From Nymphaea colorata (Eukaryota; Streptophyta; Magnoliopsida; Nymphaeales; Nymphaeaceae), in contig NC_045145.1 of the NCBI RefSeq assembly GCF_008831285.2, positions 13,718,040 through 13,782,039 on the forward strand: a DNA stretch of 64,000 nt. Reading direction: 5' to 3'. A model generated the notes under the pieces. It did no database searches. It was not told the origin of the DNA and worked only from the letters and a program-made list of their open reading frames with translations. The translations under genes were made by a program, and so were the position numbers. Position 1 is the first letter of the stretch, and the number at the start of each line of letters is the position of its first letter. Shown here piece after piece: positions 13,292 through 25,342 of this stretch.

Positions 13292-14231
13292 GTCTCTCTC
13301 CCTCTGGCGATCAACCCAGTGGTGTTGTTTTGTTCCCCTGCAAACAGGACAAGATTAATATTTGGCCCTAATTTCATAAAGAGGCCTACTGTTTCTTGTT
13401 TTACTGGCCTGGCGGGCGCGCAGATTATTGTAAATTCGATAGGCACCAATATATAATAAACTTAACTATAAAAGAAATTGCGTGGGCACCCACTGCCACT
13501 TCCACTTCCACTTACACTTATAACCGGAAGCTTTCGTACTGTTACGAGATCTTCTTCATTTATTAAACTCGAAAGCCCTTAACATGGAAGGAATATAATA
13601 TTCCACGCTTTAACATATGAAAATCTTAATAATTTTGTAGGGTGAAATTTACTTTACTGATTTAAACTTTTGCCTTCGTAATGGTGAGATAGATAGTCCA
13701 TTTAACTACAAGGTGTATTTTAGTCATTTCCAATGCAATTCTTTTTCTTTCTTTTTTTTTTTTAACTATTCATGTGATATTACTTTTTCCATTTCCCACA
13801 ATGCATTTCTGGTGTTTAATATGTCATGCGTGAGCTAAGCGAAAAGTTACGCTACTTGAGATGGCATGTAATAGAATAGGACGGCGTTACGCCCTTTCAC
13901 GACCACATGTTTCGGATATATACGAATGCCGCGGCTAAGTCTCTTTCTATAAAACAAATCCATGTGTTCGTCACTTAAAAAAGAATACTATATGCATGTT
14001 TTAAAAATATTATTATTAAGAATTGAATTTTTGGTGTTTGGCTGATATAGTTGATTGGAACAGAGATGAGCCAAAATGTAAAAAATTTGGTGCTCTTTCT
14101 TTGTCCCAAGAAAGGAAAGCGTGGTCGTCTTTCTCAACAATAAAATAAAATACGAAAAATGTTCTTTTCCAGTAAAGCACCTGCCGTTTGTTGAATTGAA
14201 AAATGCCCGCGTCAAGCCAGCTGTGCCGGAG
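13292..14231. other. Intergenic region between divergent genes
   Basis: Separates the minus-strand 160-aa protein gene from the plus-strand ERF at 14495, so it should hold the upstream region of both. A short CCACTT tandem (about 13490-13520) and a T-run (about 13749-13763) are visible. I see no further gene. Confidence 0.5.
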
Positions 14232-14379
14232 TTGACTCCTCTCTCTAGATGCTGGAACACGTGGCGGAAAGAGCTGACGTGGGTCCCAACTGTTTATTTA
14301 TCCAAACTCGCGTAGCAACCGTTTTCACTGCTCCCGCGTGCCAGCTCACTCGGAACCCAACCCACCAAAGCGTATAAAG
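14232..14379 (+). promoter_or_regulatory. Promoter of the first ERF gene: W-box, G-box and TATA box
   Basis: TTGACT (W-box core) at 14232-14237, CACGTG (G-box) at 14258-14263, a TGACGT core near 14274 and TATAAAG at 14373-14379. The TATA box is about 115 bp before the ATG at 14495. W-box and G-box elements fit stress or wound induction, which is common for group X ERFs. The elements are seen directly; their function is inferred. Confidence 0.65.
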
Positions 14380-14494
14380 AGCCACTGCCACTCTACTTCT
14401 TCCCCGGAGAACAACCACTGTCACGGCGGAGAGCAAGCGAGCGAGCGAGCAAGCGAGTGTGCCAGTGCCTCAACTCTGTCGCAAATCAAGGGGG

Positions 14495-15220
14495 ATGACT
14501 AACAAAAGAGCAAGGCGACCAGGGGAGCAGCCGGCGCCCGGAATACGGCGCCCGGCGCTCAGCGGGGACCAGGAGGCCAAGATCATGGTGGAAGCCCTCA
14601 AGTACGTCCTCTACGGTGGCAGCCCACCGGAGACGTGGCAATCGGCTTTGGAAACGGCGGGCAGCGGCAGCCCCAGCAACAGTCCTAGCCCTATGGAAGA
14701 GGAGAGCGCCAAGAAACCGAGGAGGAACAAGTACCGTGGCGTGAGGCAGCGGCCGTGGGGGAAATGGGCGGCGGAGATCCGCGACCCGCACCGCGCCATC
14801 AGGGTGTGGCTCGGGACCTTCGAGACGGCGGAGGCAGCCGCAAGGGCTTACGACGCTGCGGCCGTGGGGTTCCGCGGCGCTCGTGCCAAGCTTAATTTCC
14901 CCGATGAGGCGTTCGGGGTGCCGCCTCCGAGTCCGAGGGAAAAGGAATCAGGGCAGCACCGACAGGCACCGGTTCTGCATCCACAGCAACAAGGGGAAGA
15001 CGACCGTGTAACTTCATCTGCAGTCCGCGATGCCAGCGCGCCGGCGGAATCGAACTCTGGTGAGTATGATTACGTCTGGGAGTTCCTAAACGAGCCCGAT
15101 GAATACGAGCCAAATGGCGACGTGGGCAGTTCCAGTGCGGTTCGGGAATGGGGAGCAGAGCTCGTCGGCGCCAACAATAGGCCGGTGGTTGAACGGCATT
15201 GGGCGTTTGACATCTTCTAG
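14495..15220 (+). CDS. AP2/ERF transcription factor, group X-like (canonical AP2 domain)
   Basis: A 241-aa single-exon nuclear DNA-binding protein. A short helical motif, [16 protein letters not shown] (residues about 27-42), matches the N-terminal motif of ERF group X (RRTF1/ABR1/RAP2.6 type). A basic KKPRRNK precedes the AP2 domain at residues about 80-136, which reads [18 protein letters not shown], then [20 protein letters not shown] and AKLNF. All DNA-contact residues known from AtERF1 are present, including Trp88 and the Ala/Asp pair that marks ERF rather than DREB. It should bind GCC-box-like elements. The C-terminal part is acidic and ends RHWAFDIF. The frame stays open upstream to a GTG at 14459, but the first ATG is 14495. 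It is GC-richer than its relatives in the cluster and the only one with the normal RPWG sequence. Confidence 0.9.
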   Translation: MTNKRARRPGEQPAPGIRRPALSGDQEAKIMVEALKYVLYGGSPPETWQSALETAGSGSPSNSPSPMEEESAKKPRRNKYRGVRQRPWGKWAAEIRDPHRAIRVWLGTFETAEAAARAYDAAAVGFRGARAKLNFPDEAFGVPPPSPREKESGQHRQAPVLHPQQQGEDDRVTSSAVRDASAPAESNSGEYDYVWEFLNEPDEYEPNGDVGSSSAVREWGAELVGANNRPVVERHWAFDIF

Positions 15221-15653
15221 TTCTAGCAGCGACCAGCCATCACCAGGGCAGTCTTGATCTTCTTTCTTAGACGTGACATTTGTTCATTCTTCTAATTGAT
15301 GAATAGTGGTCATCCTCGTTCGTTCCCTGTTTTTAGTGGGGAGGTCAGATTTTTTTAAATTGTCTTTGCAGATTCTGGTTAAGCTTCATGGACTAATTCT
15401 CACTTCGTATTTGTGTGAGTGGGGTTGGTGTGCTGTTTTATGTGCTCAGAAGATTCTTTTAGCAATAAAAACTCCATTCCGATGCAACATGCTCAGAATA
15501 AAACTTAACCTCATGCGAGGTCCTTTGTTGTTTTTAATTTCCCTTTTTATTGGTTGGGGGAGTTTTCGTCATTTGCTGGGGTAAGCACTCAAGTCTGTTT
15601 CATTCCCGCAAGGGTTTACTCAAATATAACAATCTCACAAAAAAGGAAAAAAA

Positions 15654-15681
15654 ATTATTAGCCTCACGTCAGGCTAATAAT
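15654..15681. repeat. Perfect 11-bp inverted repeat, 6-bp loop
   Basis: ATTATTAGCCT at 15654-15664 and AGGCTAATAAT at 15671-15681 flank CACGTC. It lies about 430 bp past the ERF stop codon. It could form a cruciform or be a footprint of a small element. No transcription terminator role is implied for a plant gene. Confidence 0.8.
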
Positions 15682-17525
15682 ATCACTGGACGTGTGAAAC
15701 ACTTCGTGTCTTAGACGGATATCTGGGACCTGCTGCAACCCCAAGTTCTCAATTTCTATTTTGGATTTGGACTCAAGAATCCACCGCAGAATATGAATCC
15801 GTACCTGTGAGTGAAATCCAAATGAGAGCGACAGCGACAATATTAAAATAAAAGTATATACGACCGGACAATGGATATCCCCAGCTTACACCGAAATTCT
15901 AGAGAATAGAGTTTGATATCAAGTTAGGGATGTTAAAATCTTGACCATGTTATGAACTGATCTTCATTATCTATGGATAATGGATATTTATTTGAAGATG
16001 AATCCAAATCCGAATCTGATAGGATATTATTTAATTCTAAATCCAAATAGAAATATAATCGGATGTCATCTCTTAAATACAAATTAATCCCGATTGAATT
16101 TCTTCACTAAATTTTAAATTCTGTTCTATATCTGTCTAATTTTTCTGAAGCAATTTTATTGAATAGCTTATCCAAATCCGATCCATGGACATTCATATGA
16201 ACATTTTCACACGTGAGCAAATTAAGGCTGTGGCTGAAACATTGATGAGGTTATATTATATCTTGGGGTGGCGGAGAAAAATCAGCTGACAACCACTTCC
16301 GGGCCTTCCAGTCCTAAGCGGATTCTTTTTCTTTTCTTCATCTTGTCGATCTTGACTTCCTAGGCGGCCTGAATGTAGTGTTGTTCGGTGCTACATCTTT
16401 CAGTTAACACATGGGAATGAGAAAAACAAGCTCAAAATCATGAACCTGACTCGTCCAGTCAATAGCTGTACTTCGCTTGACTCGGCAAGGAAAACAGATC
16501 CCGGTGATAGTGTAACGCAATCACAACCAGATGGTGGTGCAAATAAACCAAAGAACTCGTTGATCACTTCAAATTTGCTTTTCCAAAGACTTGACCTCTA
16601 TATTATTCTATTAGAGAACGTTTACGGTATTTGGACGAGTAGATAGGATTTTCCGAAGATTGAAGATTCAGCACCGATTCTAAATTGCTGAATCTTCACA
16701 GTTCGTGACCTTGTTCCCCCCTCCCCAACTTGTCGACTTGAAACTTGGGGATTGCATCAAACAAAAATGAATTTCAAAGCTGATCTACGAGTTACCATGT
16801 TTTTCTAAACAATAGTTACATATAAACACAAAAAGTCAATAGTTCAGGCTGCGATCTTTCTCATAATTTGGTCAGGATATGCTCTCACCCATGTCCTGCT
16901 AATTAAAAAGCACACACAAAAAAAAAAATAGAGAAAAGAGCGGGACAATTGCTTTGTAGCCCTGGTAGAAGCTTCGCAAGCAGAAAATGAGTAAGTAGAA
17001 TGTTTAGAAAATGGATTTAATTTATAAAAGCGATCACTGTTCAAGCAAATTAATTAACTTTGGGTGCTCTAAGCGCTTGGTAACAAGATCTAACAATGCG
17101 TTCTTTCGAACACAGTGTTCCTGTTGCCGGCCGAACGCACCCTTTGGGAAGCGACCGAGTGACTGTCATCGTAAGTCCAATGAATTTGAATTATGAGTGA
17201 GGTTCCTGCATTACTGGTGGAATCAATGTCATCCGTTTTCCATGATGCCCGCTGTGGTTCTTCTTGGCAGGTGAATACATAGAACGTTTAAAAAATGGAT
17301 TACAAAAACAGCTATTGTTCGAGCAAATTTAACTTTCAGTGTAGGAAACTGTACTAGTTCACTGGCAAGCAACCAAGTGCCCGTGATAATGGATTTCAAT
17401 GTATAACAGGTTACAGGAGGATCCCTGCATAGGTCGAGCCATCATCTTCCTTTTGTGGATCATAATATTGATCACCATTGAGGTTCTTCTTGGCAAGGGG
17501 CCGCAATGTAACGGCCCATACTGCT
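15682..17525. other. Intergenic with a diverged direct repeat
   Basis: AT-rich DNA without a recognisable gene. A roughly 60-bp sequence at about 16998-17060 (GTTTAGAAAATGGATTTAAT and following) recurs in diverged form at about 17283-17340, some 280 bp downstream, pointing to a small local duplication. Confidence 0.5.
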
Positions 17526-18605
17526 TCAAATAGATGCAGCAAACGCACAATTTTCTTCATGCTGAAGTGACGCTGATAAGACCTGCTGCTGGAGAGGCAA
17601 ACTCCAATCTTGAGCCGAACCCCAGCTTCCCATGTTCCAAGAGTCTAGCAACTCATGATGCTCACAGCCTAGTGGAGGAAACGTCCACGGACATTCGTTG
17701 TCGCCGACAGTCGGTCCGAACAGATCTCCAGTGTAAAGGTCCACAGCCTGAGGGACCAGAGTGAAGCCACCAAGTATTTCTTGGTGGTTCAGCCACATCT
17801 GCTGCTGCTGCAAATGCAAGTGATACTGCTCTTGGTGGTGGTGATCAGAGAGGGCCGGATGAAGCTGACTGAAGGCCTCGTACGACAGTCCATCTGTATC
17901 AGGAAAGTGGTCTGAGCTAATGAGCCAATCTTGATCAGCCGTGCACGGGCTCCACACGTTGCAATTCTTCTGCAAACTACCATATTGATATAACACGTCG
18001 TCGGGTGCTGCAGAAGTGTTGATTGCCGGCGGAGCAGAGAAAAGTGCGTGGAAACCGCTATAAGAGGAAAGTTGATCCACAGCATTATCCGCGCGGCGTC
18101 CTTGTTCGTGTTCTTCTTCAAGGGAGTGCAATTCATGGTTTTGAAACCTCCGTTCATGTCGTCCACTCCTTTCCATCTCTTTAACACGGGAATCAACTGC
18201 ATCCACAAGGAAATTGAGCTTGGCTCTATCTCCGCGGAGCCGAATCGCTGCAGCGTCGTATGCCCGAGCCGCCGCCTCGGCTGTCTGGAAAGTTCCAAGC
18301 CACAGCCTGATCCGGCGATGGGGGTCGCGTATCTCGGCTGCCCATCTTCCGGATGGCCTTAGGCGCACTCCTCGGTACTTTTTCACTCCTCTTTGCCCCT
18401 CGCTATCCTCCTTCTCCGGCACCTGTACCCTCAGCTCTAGCTCCTGCTTTGCACCCGTCGTCTCCCCATTAAAGACCAGGCTCAGGGCTTGGATGATAAG
18501 GGACGTCTCCTCGTCCTCCGTAAGATAAGAGGCCCTGACATTTACTGGTTTGCCGGCAGGTGGGATCTCTCCGGCGACTCTTCCTGCACTCTTCTCTTTG
18601 GACAT
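17526..18605 (-). CDS. AP2/ERF transcription factor with Ser variant AP2 domain
   Basis: A single-exon protein of 359 aa from the ATG at 18605. It has the group X-like N-terminal motif [18 protein letters not shown] (about 31-48). The AP2 domain at about 77-132 reads [20 protein letters not shown], then [20 protein letters not shown] and AKLNF. Ser85 takes the place of the DNA-contacting Trp. The C-terminal half is rich in His and Gln ([15 protein letters not shown]), as in plant activation regions. A further in-frame ATG at 18701 would add 32 residues read from the CT microsatellite (Ser-Leu repeats). I prefer 18605 because a broken paralogue at 25343 starts with the matching MSNKKGKRVAGE, against [13 protein letters not shown] here. 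It is the only ERF in the cluster on the minus strand. Confidence 0.88.
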   Translation of the reverse strand: MSKEKSAGRVAGEIPPAGKPVNVRASYLTEDEETSLIIQALSLVFNGETTGAKQELELRVQVPEKEDSEGQRGVKKYRGVRLRPSGRWAAEIRDPHRRIRLWLGTFQTAEAAARAYDAAAIRLRGDRAKLNFLVDAVDSRVKEMERSGRHERRFQNHELHSLEEEHEQGRRADNAVDQLSSYSGFHALFSAPPAINTSAAPDDVLYQYGSLQKNCNVWSPCTADQDWLISSDHFPDTDGLSYEAFSQLHPALSDHHHQEQYHLHLQQQQMWLNHQEILGGFTLVPQAVDLYTGDLFGPTVGDNECPWTFPPLGCEHHELLDSWNMGSWGSAQDWSLPLQQQVLSASLQHEENCAFAASI

Positions 18606-18616
18606 TGCTCCTGTGT

Positions 18617-18668
18617 GAGAGAGAGAGAGAGAGAGGGAGAGGGAGAGGGAGAGGGGAAGGGAGACAGA
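18617..18668. repeat. (GA)n and (GGGAGA)n microsatellite in the ERF 5' leader
   Basis: A purine-rich repeat immediately upstream of the ATG at 18605; on the sense strand it reads CT repeats. A comparable CT run lies in the same position before the ERF at 22907. Confidence 0.95.
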
Positions 18669-18886
18669 GAGAAGGCTTCTGCTTGGCTTCTCGGGGTGCA
18701 TGCGTCTGATATACGAGCTGGTAGGTATGTTTCAGCAAGGGCATGTGACTGGACTATACAGTCAAAATTAAGACTGGCATTTGGGTGGGGTCGGTGAGCG
18801 CAACATTTTGTGGTCGTAGCAAAAAATTGTTGACTTACTTCTAATATATATGTATGTATATATGTGAGCAGCTAATTATATAATAT

Positions 18887-19021
18887 ACTATGTCCGTGAA
18901 ACTCTTATACTAGTTTTTTCCCTTCTTCTAAACAATTTCTCAATAAACCAATTAAATAATGCACTATGTCCATGAAACTCTAAAACCACATTGGCCCATT
19001 TCCTCTTTAACCAGTTTCTCA
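18887..19021. repeat. Two diverged tandem copies of a roughly 76-bp unit
   Basis: ACTATGTCCGTGAAACTCT near 18888 and ACTATGTCCATGAAACTCT near 18964 each lead into a CAATTTCTCA or CAGTTTCTCA segment. The spacing is about 76 bp. It is intergenic and non-coding. Confidence 0.65.
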
Positions 19022-20099
19022 CGTCAGTACATGCACACTGCACAAACTCTGTTTTAGCTTCTGTAATCTTGAAAGTGCATGCACACTTTGAGGATCCATG
19101 TATTGTTCAGCTTGCACGTCGTGTCTTGGGTCTTGTGTGAACAAAGACCGAGCCATGACGGCGAGAACTTGACTTACAACTCACAGCTAGCTTAGCTATT
19201 GCCGTTGTCTTGGACTTGGATGATTTCTTCTCTTACAAAAATTTTCAGGCTTTTTTTGCATAGATGGTTGACCAGCCGAATTGGGTGGGAATGTTCCAAT
19301 CAACTGGGATTGCTAAAAAAGGTTGTCCAGCTCATTTTTGACTTGCCTCGACTCCTCATGGTTTCTCCATCCACTGCCTGCCCGTTGAGTTGAGGGTTAA
19401 TATTTAATACCCATTTCATGGAGAGACAGGGTGAGTGTCAAATTAATTTGGATAGAATCATATGCCACATTAATTTTGCCTTGCACTTTTTTTTTTGTAC
19501 ATATTTTTTCGAATTGTGAGAGATCAGAGGAGGATCAAGACTTAGGAGAACTTCAACTCTAAATCACTGCCTATGATGATTTCCTGTCTTTGTCCATCAA
19601 ACAGCATTATATATCAAGTGAGATTTTGTTGTTCGTTGTGGCCAGAAAACCAATCTTTCGTGAAGAGCGTGGGGCCAAACAGCCTTGTAACCAATTTTTA
19701 ACAGGAGACAAGCGCTATTTTTCCAGAAGAGTTACAAGGCTAAAATTACATCATATTATTGCACACAGAACAAATGTACGTAGTAGTGCCTGATCGATGA
19801 GAGGGATTGATCGGGGGCATAGTAATTCAGGAGACATAATCACATAATGCGAATCATATGAGATAATTTTCGTTGGTTTGCCTAACTCTAGCTTGCCAAT
19901 TAAAAACATGCACAATCTACACCTTATATTAATGCCACATGTCGATTTGTAGGTTGCTTGCATTGAAAGCATTCTTGTAATTATCTGCTTGATCAACTCA
20001 CGAGTCCAAGTCAAATCTGTTTATCTTTATCCTCTCTCCCAAATAAGTACTCAAGTTCAAGTCAAGTCTATTTATTTTCGTCCACGTTTATAGTTTCTG

Positions 20100-20163
<64 letters not shown>

Positions 20164-21668
20164 AACTGGCTAAAGAGTTGGACTTGAGACTTTCCACCAA
20201 AGTCTTAATAACTAAGATTCCATTTATGTAAACATAGTTTTCCTTTCTATCAAAACCCAAAACTTAGTCCTTTCTTTTCCCTTCAATTCCTCCAATCCAA
20301 ACTATGGTTTCCTTTCCTTTTCATTTGTTGCTGCTTCCAATTAAGGAGGGACGAGAGGAAGTAGATAAAAGTAAAGGTTCCAATGCAAAGCCTGCAGGGC
20401 AACCACTATTTTCGGAAGGTTATTCCCCGTTTCTGGTAAAGGTACAGAAATTAATGCAGGTATGTCGTTGTTAAGTGAGACACCATTTTGAACAAAAGAC
20501 ACGCAGAACAAACTAGTATTGCCCTTTCATATCATTAGATGAGTGGAACACGATCCAGCGCTTCCCAATGTAACCAAATCAGAAGTCCAAATATACTGCG
20601 AATAAATTTCACGTAGATTACGTTTTGGAAAATTTTTCAAACAAAATAAGAAGATTTTATACACCAACCTTCCATTTTTCCAAATAGAATATGCCTTTTC
20701 CAGTTCGGGAAGGCCAATACCACAGCCTTAATTTGTTCAACTGATATCGAATTGTGGGGCTGACTTAGATTTCCTTCATGCAGCCATTATGGCGCGCCAT
20801 TCACAGTGTAAATTGAAGCTGTTTTTCTCTTCTTGAGAAATTGGTTTTTCTGTACATGCGTTTGATTGGAGCTCCAAGGTTTTTAAGTCTGACTTCCCCC
20901 TCTCAATCCTATTTCAAATTCACAGTTTTTGTATTGAAATGTGGATTTGAAATCTATGTTTTGGGTAAAAGCTGAAATCCATAGTTTGATACAACTGTGT
21001 ATGTCAGCTATCATGAACTTGAGATTCCCTCAGATTCTGAGTTTCATGGAGAATCAAAGGTAAGCCTACCTTTTGAGCTGTTAGGGCCCATCATTAGCTC
21101 CCCTCTTTGACGGCCTCTGAGAAATTTTGATTACCTCTAGAGGCTTGTCTTCAATTAGACCAGCAGTTTTAGCTTCTTCCTACGGCATTCAACTACGTAC
21201 ATGTGACGTGCTTATGGCAGGGGGGAAATTTCGCAGATCTCTGATGCACCAGAGACCATTGAGAAATTGAGAGCACGCTTTCCTGTTACCAAACGCCCCG
21301 GTCGATTCCATACAAGCACACTTACGAATGATTACCACCCGCATTTCCTTCACGTGCATCTCTATCTCCATCTCTTCCGCTCCGCCTTAGAATCCAAACC
21401 TTATAATTGAACAAGTGAATCAGATGCAAGCAACAGCTGCTTTGGTACTTACAATTAGTTAGAACGACCTTATATGTAAGATCTAAGGATACCCGATGGA
21501 GGAATGAACTCTACCTTGCCACAAATTGAGACTGCTATCTTTTGGGGATGCATATAACTATTCGTATTTCAGTTTGCAATGATTACCTGAGAAGTAGTAG
21601 GGATGATAATAGAGGTGGTAATATGAGTGCCACTATGTACCATGTAGTGAGGACTTGTTGTACAATCA
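19022..21668. other. Intergenic, no gene seen
   Basis: AT-rich DNA with short open frames only. It contains the compound microsatellite at 20101 and the first copy of a 36-bp direct repeat at 21363. Confidence 0.5.
20101..20163. repeat. Compound (TC)n(AC)n(AT)n microsatellite
   Basis: Three consecutive dinucleotide runs: about 20 bp TC, 30 bp AC and 12 bp AT, without interruption. Confidence 0.95.
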
Positions 21669-22357
21669 ACGCACAGAGGGACAATTTACGTGAAAGAAAG
21701 CAGCACTACCTTTGCATTCAAAAGCGGAATTTTCTTTGGTTCGCCGCCAGTAGATGTAGATCCCTGCAAGCAATCTGCAGTAACAAAATGTGGATGCTTA
21801 GCCTTCGCATGTTAGGAAACAGTCGTCATGGCCGACGCCGCGAAGCGACTAATGCACATTGAATAGCACACTTTTGTCTCACCTACGACATCGACATTGG
21901 CATGTTTTCTGCGGGAAAATATGTCCGCTAAACCGTCAGCGCATCGCCCCGTTCAGACCGGCTGCAATCACCCATGAACATATAATGCGCTTCTCTTCCT
22001 GGCGACGGCCGCCTGAATCCACACCTGAAGCTACCAGCTGCCACACGGAATTATTCAAGGAGCCTGGAGCGATCGAGTTTCCGAGGGATGCAACTGCCGG
22101 CCGGGAAACTAGTGCTTAGAAAAGTTGCAGACTGACCTTGACTTCTATTAATATCAATTCACGTGTCCAAATTCGTTCCACGGTTTTAGTCTCTTATATC
22201 TCAACCGCATCTTCCATCGCACTAGCATTTCATGAATAAAGAAATAAAATAAGAAAGGGCCACATATATAAATTAAATTAGTTATTTAATGGTGTTACTT
22301 GTTTCAAATAATTTTCAACTATATCTCCATCTCTTCCGCTCCGCCTTAGAATCCAAA
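21363..22357. repeat. Identical 36-bp direct repeat, copies 959 bp apart
   Basis: The same 36 bases, starting TATCTCCATCTCTTCCGCTC, occur at 21363-21398 and 22322-22357. Similarity continues a few bases on each side. Complete identity in otherwise unconserved intergenic DNA suggests a recent copying event. Confidence 0.85.
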
Positions 22358-22858
22358 TCTTATATTTGTGAGAAAGAGAGAGAGAGAGAAAGACTGGTTT
22401 TTAATTTGATGAAGACATCTTAACCGAACACGTGAGGGTTGGAGTTATTGATATAATTGTTAAAGTGTGTCGAGTGTTAATTGGCCCTGCACTATTGCAT
22501 AGAGAAAGGCGTGTGTGTTTCAAAGTGGTCAAGTTCTATTCTATTCTATTATGAAAGAACAAAACCCAATGGACATGAGGGCAGTGTTAGCAATGGCGCT
22601 ACATCCCTTCATTATTTTTCATAAACAATTTGCAACAAACTCCCAAATTTAGGATCCTTATTATTATTGATATAAATTAATAGTAACACAAATAATTATT
22701 TCTTGCTTATGTATAAGGGAGTGGGACCTCACTGGAGGTGGAAGGGTATCGTAGCTCTGGTTTGACTAAAGATTCAGGAGAGTCATAGGAAATGAGGTAA
22801 TCACGTCATTTTCGTCTTCTCATAGCGGCCATCTTCAAAAGGCATGCACATGACGCAA

Positions 22859-22883
22859 TCTCTCTCTCTCTCTCTCTCTCTCT
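22859..22883. repeat. (TC)n microsatellite before the ERF start
   Basis: About 25 bp of uninterrupted TC, 24 bp upstream of the ATG at 22907. It is in frame with an upstream ATG at 22844 and would encode Ser-Leu repeats if that ATG were used. Confidence 0.95.
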
Positions 22884-22906
22884 GCGTACCAGTGACGAGG
22901 GAGGAG

Positions 22907-23983
22907 ATGAATGGAGGGATGGCGGCAGCCGGAGTGTCTTCTCCATCCGCCGGAACACAGAAGAGGTTCTGGGCATCGTCGATGACAGAGGAGGAGGAGA
23001 CTTCCATCCTGGTGGAAGCCCTAAAGATGGTCATTGCAGGAGAACCGATGGCTACGCCAACCCCACCGGATCTGAGGGCTCTGCAGCCCGAGGAAGCGGA
23101 GGATCGGAAAATAGTGAATAAGTATCGGGGGGTGCGGCTGAGGCCGTCAGGGAGGTGGGCGGCCGAGATACGCGATCCCCATAAGGCAACAAGGCTGTGG
23201 TTGGGCACGTTCGAGACGGCGGTGGCTGCCGCTCAGGCGTACGACGCTGCCGCGATCCGGCTGCGTGGCGACCGAGCCAAGCTCAATTTCCCTGAAGCTA
23301 CCAGGGCCTGGTTTGAGAAGAGGAGGCGGGGTGATAATCACCATGGTCTTACCAACTACGCGTTCACGAAGCGTCAAGAGGAAGAAGAAGAGAATTGCAC
23401 CAGAAGCGGTGGCGGCGTTTCTCTTTTCTCTACGCAGCCACAAGCTTATGCAATAAACTTCCAGCCCCATGATGGTGCTGATGGCTTAGGTTCTGCTCTC
23501 TCGGTTTGCCGGCAGGTTAACGACGCTGGAGTTCCGTGGGAGGAGGGCTTCAGCAGCTACCACGATGAGAGTTGGGAACTGGGAAACTATCCTTGCTTGC
23601 CTCAGTCTTGGAGAATTGATCCCAATCAGTGCTTCAACAGTACTCTTCCCCCCGAGGTCTTTTGCTCCGCAGAGCCAGTCTTCCAAGACGTTCAAAACTA
23701 CCAGCATCAACGGCTGTATGATTGCCATTTACAGCAGCAAAAACAACAAGTACTAAATGAACCCAATATTGCTATGCCTTACGGGCAGGGAAATGTTGCC
23801 GGAGATCTTTCCGAGCTGATCTTCGGCGAACATCATGCTCTGCTACCGAACTGGAAAGTGGAAAGCCCAGTTGTAGCTCAAGACTGGAAGATGAAGCACG
23901 GAGACAACAACTTTGAGTGGCAGCAGCATCCTGTGGTTTCGCAGAGGCAACAAGAGGTTGGTGGGTTTGCTCCCCTTCTCTAA
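22907..23983 (+). CDS. AP2/ERF transcription factor with Ser variant AP2 domain
   Basis: A single-exon protein of 358 aa from the ATG at 22907. The ATG at 22919 is a near alternative, and 22844 would add a Ser-Leu extension read from the TC repeat. The N-terminal group X-like motif is [19 protein letters not shown] (about 28-46). The AP2 domain at about 73-128 reads [20 protein letters not shown], then [20 protein letters not shown] and AKLNFPE. Ser81 replaces the contact Trp; the Ala and Asp that mark ERF specificity are kept. The C-terminal half is rich in Gln and aromatic residues and ends [22 protein letters not shown]-box core lies near 22761 and a CACGTCA core near 22803; a CACGTCA is also present at the matching place in block A'. 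Its broken daughter is at 28214-29081. Confidence 0.9.
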   Translation: MNGGMAAAGVSSPSAGTQKRFWASSMTEEEETSILVEALKMVIAGEPMATPTPPDLRALQPEEAEDRKIVNKYRGVRLRPSGRWAAEIRDPHKATRLWLGTFETAVAAAQAYDAAAIRLRGDRAKLNFPEATRAWFEKRRRGDNHHGLTNYAFTKRQEEEEENCTRSGGGVSLFSTQPQAYAINFQPHDGADGLGSALSVCRQVNDAGVPWEEGFSSYHDESWELGNYPCLPQSWRIDPNQCFNSTLPPEVFCSAEPVFQDVQNYQHQRLYDCHLQQQKQQVLNEPNIAMPYGQGNVAGDLSELIFGEHHALLPNWKVESPVVAQDWKMKHGDNNFEWQQHPVVSQRQQEVGGFAPLL

Positions 23984-24222
23984 TGTCAACCGCTGTAGTT
24001 TACGTCATTTAAGCTCAGCCCTTGTATGTCTGAAATGATCATCCACGTAGAAAGACGAAGGAAGGTAATCGAAGGTTCAACTTGTGCTGTGAGATCCAGA
24101 CTGGAACTCCCCATGATAGTGATTGAATCCCTTCCCTTGGTCATTGTCGTATAAACTACAGTCGTAATTATCCGTTTTTTCCCTTCAAACCTTAAAATCA
24201 AAATTTTACCATCTATTTACAG

Positions 24223-25342
24223 GACGCCCTCGGTGGCTTTCTTATGGTGAGGCTAATTTGCAAAGGCGCTATGCTACTATGGATTTGACAAATTAATGCC
24301 CAACCAGTGGTCGCACGACCAATTTCATATATATACATGATAGAAATTAAGGAGATCTCAACATAAAAGAGATGTGGATCTATGATGATGGGAAAAAGAA
24401 CTGAAGGTAGACAATATATAAAAATAAATAAATTATTACAAATGGACAAAGGTGGAGAATATACTCATAGAAACTCTTGTCCTCATACCCATCAACAAAA
24501 CGATGTACCTGAAAAAGAAGCATCATCACATTGATGAATCCGGGTACAGTTACAAGAGTCAATCAAATACGCCAAAAAAGTTTTTGGTTTTGCCTTGAGA
24601 AGTTGTTCAACATTACTTCTTTTTGTAAAGATGTAAAAAATGAGACAACAGTTGTATAATGAAACTTATTTGTTTCCACTTTCTCACACTCTCTCTCCCT
24701 TCTTCTTTAAAGGGAATATATTTTGAAGTCTTGAAAAATTTGATTAACTAATAGTTAACTTAATTAATCTCCATCATCTAATTTCCTTGAAATGGACCTA
24801 AGGTGTACCTGTTATCAAATTTTCCTACGTGAAGTGGAGGTCGTGTGAGTGAAATAATTGGGAGACTCACATATCGTCATCACGTTTATTATTCACTATA
24901 GAAGAAACGGAAAAGATGGATGAAATGAGAAGCATTTTTGTGTGGTCCAGTTTCCAGTGTTGAATAAAGTCGAACCAAGTACTTCACCATCCTTGTCGGC
25001 TGATTCCATTCGTAGGAACCCTCTTGCCGGAAGGACGCAGCCGGGGTTGGCGCGTCTTGAGCATCCTATTCCTGGGCTTGTTCAACTCTTGAACTCGTTG
25101 GATCTGATGAGCCCAATTGCCTGATAACTACACAGGAAATTGGACTTTATCCATCATTACAAAACAACAAAAAGAAAGACGACGCTTTAAGCTTTTATCT
25201 TTTTGCCTTCCACTCGTCGATCTTGAGCCTCACCAAACGGAGATTAAACAGGCGGAAGGCCTGATCTTTTCTTGGGTGTAGATCATCAACCCGGTCTCCG
25301 GTGTCTTATTCCTTGGACCCCGTCTCCCTCTCTTCCTCCCTC
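24223..25342. other. Intergenic between ERF and ERF remnant
   Basis: AT-rich DNA without a recognisable gene. The last 70 bp or so before 25343 are CT-rich (CCCTCTCTTCCTCCCTC), like the leaders of the intact ERFs in the cluster. Confidence 0.45.

Larger units (their letters stand above)
21669..24222 (+). repeat. Duplication block A (carries the intact ERF at 22907)
   Basis: Matches block A' at about 26074-29292. Anchors: GCACAGAGGGACAATTTACG (21670) with GCACAAAGGGACGATTTAAG (26076); GCCGCCTGAATCCACACCT (about 22008) with the same words near 26539; GGGACCTCAC (about 22723) with the same near 28101; the ERF C-terminal coding region; and AATTTTACCATCTATTTACA (about 24201 and 29273). Order and orientation are conserved, so this is a tandem segmental duplication. 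Confidence 0.85.

Noticed and set aside
14459-14494. Extension of the first ERF to a GTG at 14459
   Set aside because: GTG is not a normal plant start codon. The first ATG in frame is 14495, and the preceding GCGA-repeat leader looks untranslated.
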